Shown here: one piece after another, positions 15,073 through 22,311 of the stretch
Layout: each line of letters opens with the position of its first letter
How positions within the stretch are numbered: the stretch's first letter is position 1
DNA from: CAYPTB01 sp964413535
GTDB taxonomy: Bacteria > Planctomycetota > UBA1135 > GCA-002686595
Direction of reading: 5' to 3'
Assembly: GCA_964413535.1 (NCBI GenBank)
Contig: CAYPTB010000027.1
Location: 62,001 to 126,000 of the forward strand
DNA length: 64,000 nt
Translations under genes and position numbers: made by a program
Notes under the pieces: generated by a model
Told to the model about the DNA's origin: nothing
Seen by the model: only the letters and a program-made list of their open reading frames with translations
Databases searched by the model: none

Positions 15073-15225
15073 GTGTATTGGACAGACCGGCACAATACGT
15101 ATAACGCGGCGGGCGGGTCCGTCTAACATTGTGGGAGCGTGGCTGCGAGATGGACGCAAGTCGGTTATTGGGCGAATGAAGAGCGTCGTGAGCACGGCTG
15201 CATGCGCGGTCATTGGGCGGGCCTG
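15073..15225 (+). repeat. Diverged direct repeat, copy B
   Basis: The partner of 6855-7006, in the same orientation and about 8.2 kb away. It starts GTGTATTGGACAGACC, includes GGTCCGTCTAAC and GCAAGTCGGTTATTGGGC, and ends near the miaB stop at 15250. An adjacent GTCTAAC box lies at about 15066. It marks the right border of the accessory region. Confidence 0.75.
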
Positions 15226-15249
15226 AAGAGTTGGCGCGTCCTCGCTGAG

Positions 15250-16761
15250 CTAGTGCGCTCCCTCGACCACTAGCTCGCCCGCGAGACCGAAGGCCGACGC
15301 GGACTCGATGTGCACGTCCACGCTGCGACCGATGAGTTCGCGATCGCCTTCGAAGGACACTGCGAGCCCGTGCTCGGTGCGGCCCTTCAGCACCCCCGCG
15401 CGGCGCTCGCACGGCTCCTCGACGAAGACTCGGCGCGTCGCGCCGACGTGCGCCGTGTGCCGCACCCGCCCCGCTCGCTCGGCGGCGGCGAGCAGGCGTT
15501 GGTTGCGATCCTTCTTCACCTCCGGCGGCACGCTGTCGGCTCCGGCGGCGGCGCGCGTGCCGGGGCGCGGGTCGTACTTGAAGATGTAGCTCGTCGCGAA
15601 AGACACCTCCTCGAGGAAGGCCTCGCTGCGCGCGAAGTCCTCGTCCGTCTCGCCGGGGAAGCCCACGATCCAGTCGCTCGCGAGCTCGAGGTCGGGCACG
15701 GCCTCGCGCAGGATCGCGAGCCGCCGGCGGTAGAGATCCGTCGTGTAGCCGCGCTTCATCGCGCGCAGGACGGCGTCGGAGCCCGACTGCGCGGGCAACG
15801 GCAGGTAGCGCTCGACCTTGTCGCAATCGCGCACGGCTTCCGCCAACGCCTCGGTCGCATAGGAAGGGTGAAGGGTCACGAGGCGGATGCGCGCGAGGCC
15901 GTCCAACTCCTGCAGCGCGAAGAGGAGGTCCGCGAGGCTCGCTCGCCCCTGACGGCCGCGGCCGCGCGGCTCGCCCGGCGCGGGCTTCGGAAGGTCCTCG
16001 CCGTAGCTGTTGACCGTCTGCCCGAGCAGCGTGATCGCGCGCGCTCCGCCGTCCACCATCCAGCGCGCCTCGCGCACGAGGTCCGCGATCGGACGGCTCT
16101 GCACGCGACCGCGCACGGTGGGAACGATGCAGAACGTGCAGTTCAAGTCACAGCCGCGCATGACGGCGAGCCAACCGTGCAAGCCGCCCGTGTACAGCTC
16201 GCCCGCGCGCTCCACCGCCACCGCGTCGTCCGTCCCGGTGTCGGCGAGGCGCAGGTCGCGCGCGCGCGAGAGCTCCGGGTTCGCGCGGCGCTCGAGGAGC
16301 TCCTCGACCATCTCCGGCAAGTGCTGGAAGCGGCGCGTGCCGCACACGAGGTCGACGTGGCCGGCGCGCGCGAAGACGCCGTCGTCGACGCGCTGCGCCA
16401 TGCAGCCCATCACGCCGAGCACGAGCTCGGGGCGGCGCTCCTTCTCGCGCTTGAGCTCGCCGAGCCACGACCAGGCGCGCTCTTCGGCGTGGTCGCGCAC
16501 CGAGCAAGTGTTGAACAGCACGACGTCGGCGTCCTCGACCGTGTCCGTGACGCGGTAGCCCTTCTGCCGGAAGCGCCCCTCGACGAGGAGCGAGTCGTAC
16601 TTGTTCATCTGGCAGCCGAATGTCACGACGTGCAGCGCGGGCTCCGTTCCGGGAGCCTCCGTCGCGTGCGACGGTGCGTCCGGCGCGGGAGACCCATCGA
16701 CCGGCGCAGGCGCCGCGCCGTCGGGGGCCGTGGTCTTGGAGCGGAAGCGCGTCAGCGTCAT
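15250..16761 (-). CDS. miaB: tRNA-2-methylthio-N6-dimethylallyladenosine synthase MiaB
   Basis: A 503-residue radical-SAM methylthiotransferase that converts i6A37 to ms2i6A37 in tRNAs. The N-terminal UPF0004 domain starts near residue 42 (VVTFGCQMNKYDS) with its other cysteines in FNTCSVRDHAEE and GVMGCMAQR. The radical-SAM cluster is RGCDLNCTFCIVP near residue 210, followed by LLGQTVNSY and LPAQSGSDAVLRAMKRGY. A TRAM-like domain closes the protein. The N-terminus carries an extra Ala/Pro-rich stretch of about 40 residues. It borders the cassette region and is the first conserved chromosomal gene on the right side. Confidence 0.95.
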   Translation of the reverse strand: MTLTRFRSKTTAPDGAAPAPVDGSPAPDAPSHATEAPGTEPALHVVTFGCQMNKYDSLLVEGRFRQKGYRVTDTVEDADVVLFNTCSVRDHAEERAWSWLGELKREKERRPELVLGVMGCMAQRVDDGVFARAGHVDLVCGTRRFQHLPEMVEELLERRANPELSRARDLRLADTGTDDAVAVERAGELYTGGLHGWLAVMRGCDLNCTFCIVPTVRGRVQSRPIADLVREARWMVDGGARAITLLGQTVNSYGEDLPKPAPGEPRGRGRQGRASLADLLFALQELDGLARIRLVTLHPSYATEALAEAVRDCDKVERYLPLPAQSGSDAVLRAMKRGYTTDLYRRRLAILREAVPDLELASDWIVGFPGETDEDFARSEAFLEEVSFATSYIFKYDPRPGTRAAAGADSVPPEVKKDRNQRLLAAAERAGRVRHTAHVGATRRVFVEEPCERRAGVLKGRTEHGLAVSFEGDRELIGRSVDVHIESASAFGLAGELVVEGAH

Positions 16762-16905
16762 GGCGGCGCGACAGCATGCCAGACGGGACGTCCGCGCACA
16801 CGGGAACGGCGTGGAGCTTCCCTCGGATCGGCCCAGGCCGGCGCGGCTCTGTCGCGTTCGGTGCGGGGCTCGCGTGGGGTGCCAGCTCCCGAGCTCGCGC
16901 CGGCG

Positions 16906-19863
16906 CTACGGCGGGACGTCCGTCGCGCCGAGGACCTCGCCGCTCGCCTTCTGCTCGCGGACGCGGCGCATGATGACCGTCGTCTCGTTGATCGGATCGA
17001 GCTCCTCGGCGCGCGCGGCCATGCGCTCGGCTTCTTCGCGCCGGCCGAGCTCGCCGTAGACCACCGCCAGGCCCGCGAAGGCCGTGGCCGAGGTCGGGAG
17101 CTCTTGCACGAGCGTCTCGAAGGCGACGGCGGCGCGCGGGTAGTCGCCTGACTGTCCGAGTCCCGCCGCGACGCGCTGCAGCTCCCGCGTCGAGAGGCGT
17201 AGCAGGTGGCGCGCGCCCGCGCGGAACTCCTCGAGATCGTTCGGCGGGAGGAGCAGCAGCTCGTCGGCGACGAACTCCGGCGTGTCCGGCGCGTGGATCT
17301 GGCCCAGGATCGAGATCTCGGCGGCCAACTGCGCCTGCCCGTGCCGGAAGTAGTAGCGGCGCAGGGCCTGGAGTCCCTCGAGCTCGGCTTCCCTCCAGCC
17401 GAAACGCTCGATGAGCGCGTAGTACTGACTCGCGTCGGTCGCGCGCAGCAGCGCCTGCAGCACGGTCTCCTCACCCGCCGGCACGGCGCCGAACAGGCGG
17501 CGCGGCGCGTCGAACTCGAGCCGCAGGTTGGAGTCGGTGTTCACCTCGTCCGCGGTCCACGCGCTATCGACTTGGCTCACTCCGACCGACACGCGCTCGA
17601 GTCCCTCCGCGTCCAACGCGAAGTGCGCGAGCAGGAGCGTGCGCACGTCGCTCGAGCCGAAGCGCCACACGAGCTCGTCGCGCACGACCGGCACGCCGTC
17701 CACGAGCGCCTGCGCGCGGTCGATCCCCGTCGCGTCGGGCACGATCGGGGAATCCGACGCGAGGAACATCAGGTCGTCGTCGTTGAGGCGCAGCAACGCG
17801 ATGTGATCGAAGGACTCGCGCAGCGTGCGCGCCACCAGCGCGAACTCGGCGGGGCGCAGGTTGTAGGCCTGGATCCACTGGCACAGCATTCCACCCGGCT
17901 TCAGGCGCGCGCGCACGGCGCGGTAGAACTCGAGGGTGTAGAGGTTCGCGATGCCGGCGATCCAGGGGTTCGAGGGCTCGGAGATGACGAGGTCGTAGCT
18001 CTCCTCCGTTCCCTGCACGAAGCTGCGCCCGTCCTCGTAGATCGCGCGGAAGTTCGGCGCGAGGTCGGGAGCGTGATTGAAACCGTGGAAGAAGCGCGAC
18101 GCCTCGACGACGGCCCGCTCGATCTCGCAGCAATCGACGCGCGTTCCCGGGAAGAGCAGGCTCGCGCCCGCCGTGGTGCCGGTGCCGAAGCCGATCACGA
18201 GCACGTCGGAGGCGTCGGGCCGCAGGAAGCGCGGCAGGTAGGCCGTCCCGAGCTGGGTGCCCATGTCGGTGAGGTTCCCGCCGTCGACCTTGCCGTTGAC
18301 CCGCAGCGTGAGCGTCTCGAAGCCGTCGTCCTCGACGAACAAGAGCGCCAGCACGTTGGCCGTCGGCGCCTCGCGGAAGAGCAGGACCTCGGACGGTGCG
18401 GCCACGGTCTCGTAGGCTCCCGCGCCGTACAGGTACGAGCCGATGTTGAGGCGTTTGTGGTCCTCCTCGTCGGGCGCGAAGAACAGCCAGGAGACGAGCA
18501 CCACGAGCAAGGTGCTCGCGCCCAGCGCGAGCGGAGCCGGGTGGAGCTCGCGCGCCCTGGGCGGGAAGAGCACGAAGACGATGGCGCCGTAGGTGGTCAG
18601 CACGAAGAGCGTCGTCCCGAAGCTCCCGAGCCGCGGCATCAGCACGACCGCGGTCGTCGTCGCGCCCAGGATCGCTCCGACCGTGTTCCACGCGTACAGC
18701 CGGCCGACGGTGCGGCCGGCGTGCTCGCCGCCCGCGCCCGAGTGCTGGACGAGCGCCGGGAAGAAGAGCCCCATGAAGAAGGTCGGGAGGAAGACCAGCG
18801 CGGCGCTCGCTCCCACGCACACGAGCGCGTTGAACGCGGGATCGCTGCGCAGGGATCCCACCTGCCCGACGAGCCCCGTCAGCGGGAACTGGAGCAACCA
18901 ACCGACGATCGTGCTCGTCGCGACCCCGAGGCACGCGATCCCGATCACGCGCGGCACGTCGGAGTCCTGGCGCACGACGAGCCGGTGCACCAGGCTCCCG
19001 CACGCCAGTCCGAAGACGAACACGGCCACGATCGCGCTGAACGCGTAGGTCGTCCCGCCGACGAGCACCGCGAGGTTGCGCGTCCAGACCATCTGCAACA
19101 CGATCGACCCCGTGCCGGAGAGGAAGGCCGCGAGGACGAGCGGGCGCGGCAACGCGGGAGCTCGCGCGGAGTGCGGCGCGTCGTCTCGCAGAGGCGCGGC
19201 GTCGTCTCGCAGAGGCGCGGCGTCCGGGAACTCCGACGTCAGCATCCACGCGAGCACGGCCACGAGGATGTTCACCCCGGCGACCAGCGCGTTCGTGCCG
19301 GCGAGCCCGAGGACCGGCAACAAGTAGAAGCCCGCCACCCACGCTCCCAGGGCCGCACCGAGACTGTTCGCGAAGTACAGCCAGGCCGTGGCCGCGCCCA
19401 CGCTCGAACCCGCGATCGCGAACTGCCGCACGAAGAGCGGCAGCGTGGCTCCCATCAGCACCGTCGGCGGACCGAGGACGAGGAAGGTCACCCCGAAGCG
19501 CGCGAACGAGGCGCTGACTCGATCCTCGAACGTCGAGTAGATCCAGGACGAGACCGGGAAGAGGTGCGGGATCGCGAAGTGGATCGCGATGGCGAGCGCC
19601 GCGATCCCGAGCTCGCACAGCGCGTACAGACGGATCGGCTTCCGCGCGCGGTCGGCGATCCGTCCGAACAGGTGCGCGCCGAGCCCGAGGCCGAACAGGA
19701 AGCAGGCCACGACCGCCGCGGTCGAAGCCGACGAGGCGCCCCACACCTGGGTGAAGCGCTTGAACCACACGACTTCGTAGGCGAGCCCCGTCGCGCCCGA
19801 CAGCACGAAGAGCAGCGAGGCGAGGGAGAGGCCGAGGGTGGGGCTCCGCTTCGCGTGCGACAT
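16906..19863 (-). CDS. Membrane-fused spermidine synthase-like protein with TPR tail
   Basis: A 985-residue fusion. Residues about 1-490 form 13-14 hydrophobic helices typical of the transporter-like part of fused spermidine synthases (SGATGLAYEVVWFKRF at the start). Residues about 500-740 hold a Rossmann methyltransferase/aminopropyltransferase core: VLVIGFGTGTTAGASL, DCCEIERAVVEAS, YDLVISEPSNPWIAGIANLYTLEFYR. The remainder (FETLVQELPTSATAFAGLAVVYGELGRREEAERMAARAEEL) is TPR-like. True spermidine synthase activity cannot be asserted; these fusions are widespread and poorly characterised. A 21-bp in-frame duplication (19179-19220) gives a repeated DAAPLRD segment in the loop before helix seven. 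Confidence 0.85.
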   Translation of the reverse strand: MSHAKRSPTLGLSLASLLFVLSGATGLAYEVVWFKRFTQVWGASSASTAAVVACFLFGLGLGAHLFGRIADRARKPIRLYALCELGIAALAIAIHFAIPHLFPVSSWIYSTFEDRVSASFARFGVTFLVLGPPTVLMGATLPLFVRQFAIAGSSVGAATAWLYFANSLGAALGAWVAGFYLLPVLGLAGTNALVAGVNILVAVLAWMLTSEFPDAAPLRDDAAPLRDDAPHSARAPALPRPLVLAAFLSGTGSIVLQMVWTRNLAVLVGGTTYAFSAIVAVFVFGLACGSLVHRLVVRQDSDVPRVIGIACLGVATSTIVGWLLQFPLTGLVGQVGSLRSDPAFNALVCVGASAALVFLPTFFMGLFFPALVQHSGAGGEHAGRTVGRLYAWNTVGAILGATTTAVVLMPRLGSFGTTLFVLTTYGAIVFVLFPPRARELHPAPLALGASTLLVVLVSWLFFAPDEEDHKRLNIGSYLYGAGAYETVAAPSEVLLFREAPTANVLALLFVEDDGFETLTLRVNGKVDGGNLTDMGTQLGTAYLPRFLRPDASDVLVIGFGTGTTAGASLLFPGTRVDCCEIERAVVEASRFFHGFNHAPDLAPNFRAIYEDGRSFVQGTEESYDLVISEPSNPWIAGIANLYTLEFYRAVRARLKPGGMLCQWIQAYNLRPAEFALVARTLRESFDHIALLRLNDDDLMFLASDSPIVPDATGIDRAQALVDGVPVVRDELVWRFGSSDVRTLLLAHFALDAEGLERVSVGVSQVDSAWTADEVNTDSNLRLEFDAPRRLFGAVPAGEETVLQALLRATDASQYYALIERFGWREAELEGLQALRRYYFRHGQAQLAAEISILGQIHAPDTPEFVADELLLLPPNDLEEFRAGARHLLRLSTRELQRVAAGLGQSGDYPRAAVAFETLVQELPTSATAFAGLAVVYGELGRREEAERMAARAEELDPINETTVIMRRVREQKASGEVLGATDVPP
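19179..19220 (-). repeat. 21-bp tandem repeat, two copies, in frame
   Basis: The unit CGTCGTCTCGCAGAGGCGCGG occurs twice without mismatch inside the spermidine-synthase-like gene and encodes a seven-residue duplication. It sits in a hydrophilic loop between membrane segments. Confidence 0.9.
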
Positions 19864-19944
19864 GTGGGCGAGAGCCTAGTGTCCAGCCGCTCCCGGGTCA
19901 CCCGCGGCGCCGCGCGGGGTGAAGGCGCGGCCGGACTCGTCGCC

Positions 19945-20691
19945 TCAAAGTCCCTCGCGCGCGGCCCTCTGGAAGTTGTCGAAGAGCCGCGCGCACAGCG
20001 CGCTCGTGTCGACGCGCCGCGCGAGGAGCGCCTCCGCGTCGAGGCCGCGACGCGCCGCTCGCGCGCGCACGAGCTCCTCGCTCTCCGCGAACCCCATCTC
20101 CGCGTGGAACTGAACGCCCCACAGCGGTCGGCTCGCCACGCGGAAGGCCTGGACCGCGCACGCCGCGCTGCGCGCGAGGACGCGCGCATCCGCGCCCAGC
20201 GCCCCCGGGTCGACCTCGTCGTCGTGGGAGACGAAGCACGCGAAGCGCGCGTCGACGCCCTCGAACAACGGGTCGCCGCCCGCCTGCTCGATCTCCTCCC
20301 ACCCGAGCTCCGGCGCAAGACTGCGCCGCAGCGCGTCCTCGCCCCAGGCGACGCGCGCCAGGACCTGGTGGCCGAAGCAGATCCCGAGCACGGGTACGTC
20401 GCGCTGGACGGCGTCCGAGACGAGCTCCAGCACGGACTCGAGCCAGGCCGGCGGGGCCAGTACCGACGCGGCCGAACCCGTGACGACGAGCAGGTCCGCG
20501 TCGCAGCGCTTTGGCACGCTCTCGCGCGCGGCGCGCACGACGCTGCACGCGTCGCCTTTCCCTTTCTCGCGCAGCCCCAGGCGGTTCTCGCGCAGACCCA
20601 GGCGGTTCTCGCGCAGCCCCAGGCGGTCGACGACGTTGCGCGCCCCGCCCCGCTCGTCGAGGTAGCAATCGAGGACGAGCGCGCGCGTCAC
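19945..20691 (-). CDS. Class I glutamine amidotransferase
   Basis: A 248-residue protein with the type 1 amidotransferase triad: LGICFGHQVLA (nucleophile cysteine near residue 102), and GVQFHAEMGF with the histidine and glutamate. It resembles GMP-synthase-like stand-alone GATases (YfeJ/GuaA-type). These hydrolyse glutamine or act on gamma-glutamyl compounds; the acceptor is not predictable here. Near the N-terminus a seven-residue segment RLGLREN is repeated three times, encoded by a 21-bp tandem repeat. That insert lies in the strand and loop after VLDCYLDERGG. It ends 80 bp before the spermidine-synthase-like gene and starts eight bases after the queD stop, so the three may be one transcript. 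Confidence 0.85.
   Translation of the reverse strand: MTRALVLDCYLDERGGARNVVDRLGLRENRLGLRENRLGLREKGKGDACSVVRAARESVPKRCDADLLVVTGSAASVLAPPAWLESVLELVSDAVQRDVPVLGICFGHQVLARVAWGEDALRRSLAPELGWEEIEQAGGDPLFEGVDARFACFVSHDDEVDPGALGADARVLARSAACAVQAFRVASRPLWGVQFHAEMGFAESEELVRARAARRGLDAEALLARRVDTSALCARLFDNFQRAAREGL
20564..20626 (-). repeat. 21-bp tandem repeat, three copies, in frame
   Basis: The unit TTCTCGCGCAGCCCCAGGCGG occurs three times, the middle copy differing at one base. It adds repeated RLGLREN segments to the N-terminal region of the amidotransferase. Confidence 0.92.
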
Positions 20692-20698
20692 GTTCGCC

Positions 20699-21196
20699 CT
20701 AGCCCTCGCGCTGGAAGTGGTACACGCCGCGCTGTCCCGAAGTCTCCTCCACGGCGAGCCGCAAGCGCTCCACGTCCAGGTCGGGGAAGCGCTCGCCCAG
20801 CCGGCGCAGGAGATCGCGGCCGAGGTACGTGGCGAGGTTCTCCGCGCTCGTGTTGTTGATCGGGAGCACGAGCACGTCCTCGCGCGGCGCCGAGTAGATG
20901 CGCTCGCGGTAGCGCACCTCGATCGATCCGTCCTCGCGCTCCTCGACCGAGAGCTCGTGGTGGCGGCCGGGCACGATCCAGTGCTCGTCCAGCTCGTCGC
21001 ACATCTCGCGGATCACCGGCTTCACCATCGTGAAGTCGATCACGAGCCCGAAGCGCGAGAGCGCCGCGTCGACCTCCGCGTACACGCGGTAGTTGTGCCC
21101 GTGCAAGCGCTCCGCGCTCCCGTCCGGGAAGATCAGGAAGTGCGCCGCGGAGAACTTGAACGACTCCTTCTCGAGCTCGATCGACCAGCGTTCCAT
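20699..21196 (-). CDS. queD: 6-pyruvoyl-tetrahydropterin synthase/QueD family protein
   Basis: A 165-residue protein starting at ATG 21196; the much longer open frame upstream has no coding character. FSAAHFLIF supplies the first zinc histidine, and LHGHNYRVYAEVD supplies the other two. VIDFTMVKPVIREMCDELDEHWI holds the conserved aspartate and catalytic cysteine region. PINNTSAENLATYL is the family's glutamate block. QueD makes 6-carboxy-tetrahydropterin for queuosine synthesis. No other queuosine gene is nearby, so a related pterin role remains possible. Confidence 0.88.
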   Translation of the reverse strand: MERWSIELEKESFKFSAAHFLIFPDGSAERLHGHNYRVYAEVDAALSRFGLVIDFTMVKPVIREMCDELDEHWIVPGRHHELSVEEREDGSIEVRYRERIYSAPREDVLVLPINNTSAENLATYLGRDLLRRLGERFPDLDVERLRLAVEETSGQRGVYHFQREG

Positions 21197-21265
21197 CGCG
21201 CGAATGGTAGCGAAGGGATGCGGGCCGAGCGGCCGGGTCGCAGCCCAACGGTTCTCTTTTCGCCG

Positions 21266-21289
21266 GGGCGGAACTACCCTCTTCCGCCC
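21266..21289 (+). promoter_or_regulatory. Hairpin in the leader of the DUF1579 gene
   Basis: GGGCGGAA and TTCCGCCC, 8-bp perfect arms with an 8-nt loop, lie about 50 bases upstream of the ATG at 21338. It could be an operator or an mRNA leader hairpin. No run of T follows, so it is not a terminator. Confidence 0.4.
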
Positions 21290-21337
21290 ATTCGACCCCG
21301 CAACGCCAACGAACAGAGAGAAACGAAGGAGAATCCG

Positions 21338-21871
21338 ATGAAGCTGTGCACGATCGTCCTGACGGGATTGACCCTCGCCGCCGGTGCGCTCGGTGCGAGT
21401 GCGCTCCAAGAAGGCATGGCCCCTGCGGCCCGTGGGCCGGAGCACGCCGTCCTGAAGCGCCTCGCCGGCAACTTCGACGCAGAGGTCGATTTCAGCGGGA
21501 GCAAGTCGAAGGGCTCGCAGACCACGAAGCTCGCGATGAACGACCTGTGGGTCGTCTCGGATTTCACCGGCACGATGATGGGCGATCCCTTCACCGGCCA
21601 CGAGGTCCTCGGCTACGACCCGAACAAGAAGAAGTACGTCGCCTGCTGGGTCGATTCCATGACGCCCTCGATGACCCTCACCGAAGGCACGTGGGACGAG
21701 GCCACGCAGACGTTGACGCTCTCGGGCGACAGCCACGACCCGATGGGCGGGAAGGTCCTCATGGTGAACAAGGTCAAGGTGACGGACGACGACCACCACG
21801 TGTTCACGATGCACATGGGCAGCGCCGACGAGCCCGCGATGATGACCATCACCTACGTCCGCAAGAAGTGA
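21338..21871 (+). CDS. Exported DUF1579 family protein
   Basis: A 177-residue protein with a signal peptide (MKLCTIVLTGLTLAAGALGASA). DUF1579 content follows: HAVLKRLAGNFDAEVDF, WVVSDFTGTMMGDPFTGHEVLGYDPNKKKYVACWVD and LTLSGDSHDP. The family is predicted to form a lipocalin-like beta-barrel and has no proven function. A good ribosome-binding site (GAAGGAG) lies seven bases before the ATG. The gene stands alone, divergent from queD. Confidence 0.88.
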   Translation: MKLCTIVLTGLTLAAGALGASALQEGMAPAARGPEHAVLKRLAGNFDAEVDFSGSKSKGSQTTKLAMNDLWVVSDFTGTMMGDPFTGHEVLGYDPNKKKYVACWVDSMTPSMTLTEGTWDEATQTLTLSGDSHDPMGGKVLMVNKVKVTDDDHHVFTMHMGSADEPAMMTITYVRKK

Positions 21872-22311
21872 GCTGACTCGGCAGTTCGGCGCCGCGAGCT
21901 CCCGAGGGAACTGCGCGGCGCCGCTTCGCTCCCGTCGACCGGGATCCCGCTGAACGCATAGACGTCGACGTAGGCGGCGCCCCAGGGCGCGATCGCCGGC
22001 GCCATGCGGGTCGAGGCGTAGGAGTACGGAACGCTCATGTCGATGCGCACCCAGCACGCGGGCGCCGACACGGGAGCGTTGTTCCTCTTCCCCCACCGAC
22101 GAGGCATCGACACGGCTAGCATGGCGTGCGATTGACGCCTCGACGGATCTCCGGGCCTCGTCCTTCTCTTCCCGTCGATCGCGAGCACGGCCCGTCCTCG
22201 AACGACACGAGGAAATGAATCGATGAACGGCATACGTCGACGCTCTCTTCAGCGCACTGTGACGTGCTGGCCATTCGACCCAGGACGTCGTCGTCGCTCA
22301 GGAGTGGTGTC
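21872..22311. other. Long intergenic stretch, no confident gene
   Basis: No start with a ribosome-binding site and family-like sequence is seen. A minus-strand open frame (21853-22233) contains a stretch resembling the end of an exported beta-rich protein (VRIDMSVPYSYASTRMAPAI), so a gene relic is possible. The last 30 bases are the leader of the CHAT gene. Confidence 0.35.

Larger units (their letters stand above)
1995..15225 (-). mobile_element. Integron-like cassette region without integrase (CALIN-like), with defence and toxin-antitoxin cargo
   Basis: The interval contains several sites with attC architecture (7-bp core boxes RYYYAAC and GTTRRRY flanking imperfectly paired arms). All are readable on the minus strand, the strand used by nearly all genes inside. 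The two best sites directly follow the stop codons of short hypothetical genes, as in gene cassettes. No tyrosine recombinase of the IntI type is encoded in the window. Much of 8700-14400 is visibly poorer in G+C than the flanks. The left part is eroded, with degenerate sites and a decayed gene copy. Borders are set by the outermost site-like sequence and the right-hand direct repeat, and they are approximate. Confidence 0.6.

Noticed and set aside
1995..15225. Integron integrase gene
   Set aside because: No tyrosine recombinase motifs (R..H.R..Y with the IntI-specific insertion) in any frame of the region.
17206..20859. Very long plus-strand open frame antisense to the spermidine-synthase and amidotransferase genes
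   Set aside because: Arg/Glu/His-rich low-complexity translation typical of the antisense of GC-rich genes.
21853..22233. Minus-strand open frame resembling the end of an exported protein
   Set aside because: No start with a ribosome-binding site and a possible relic only; not listed as a gene.
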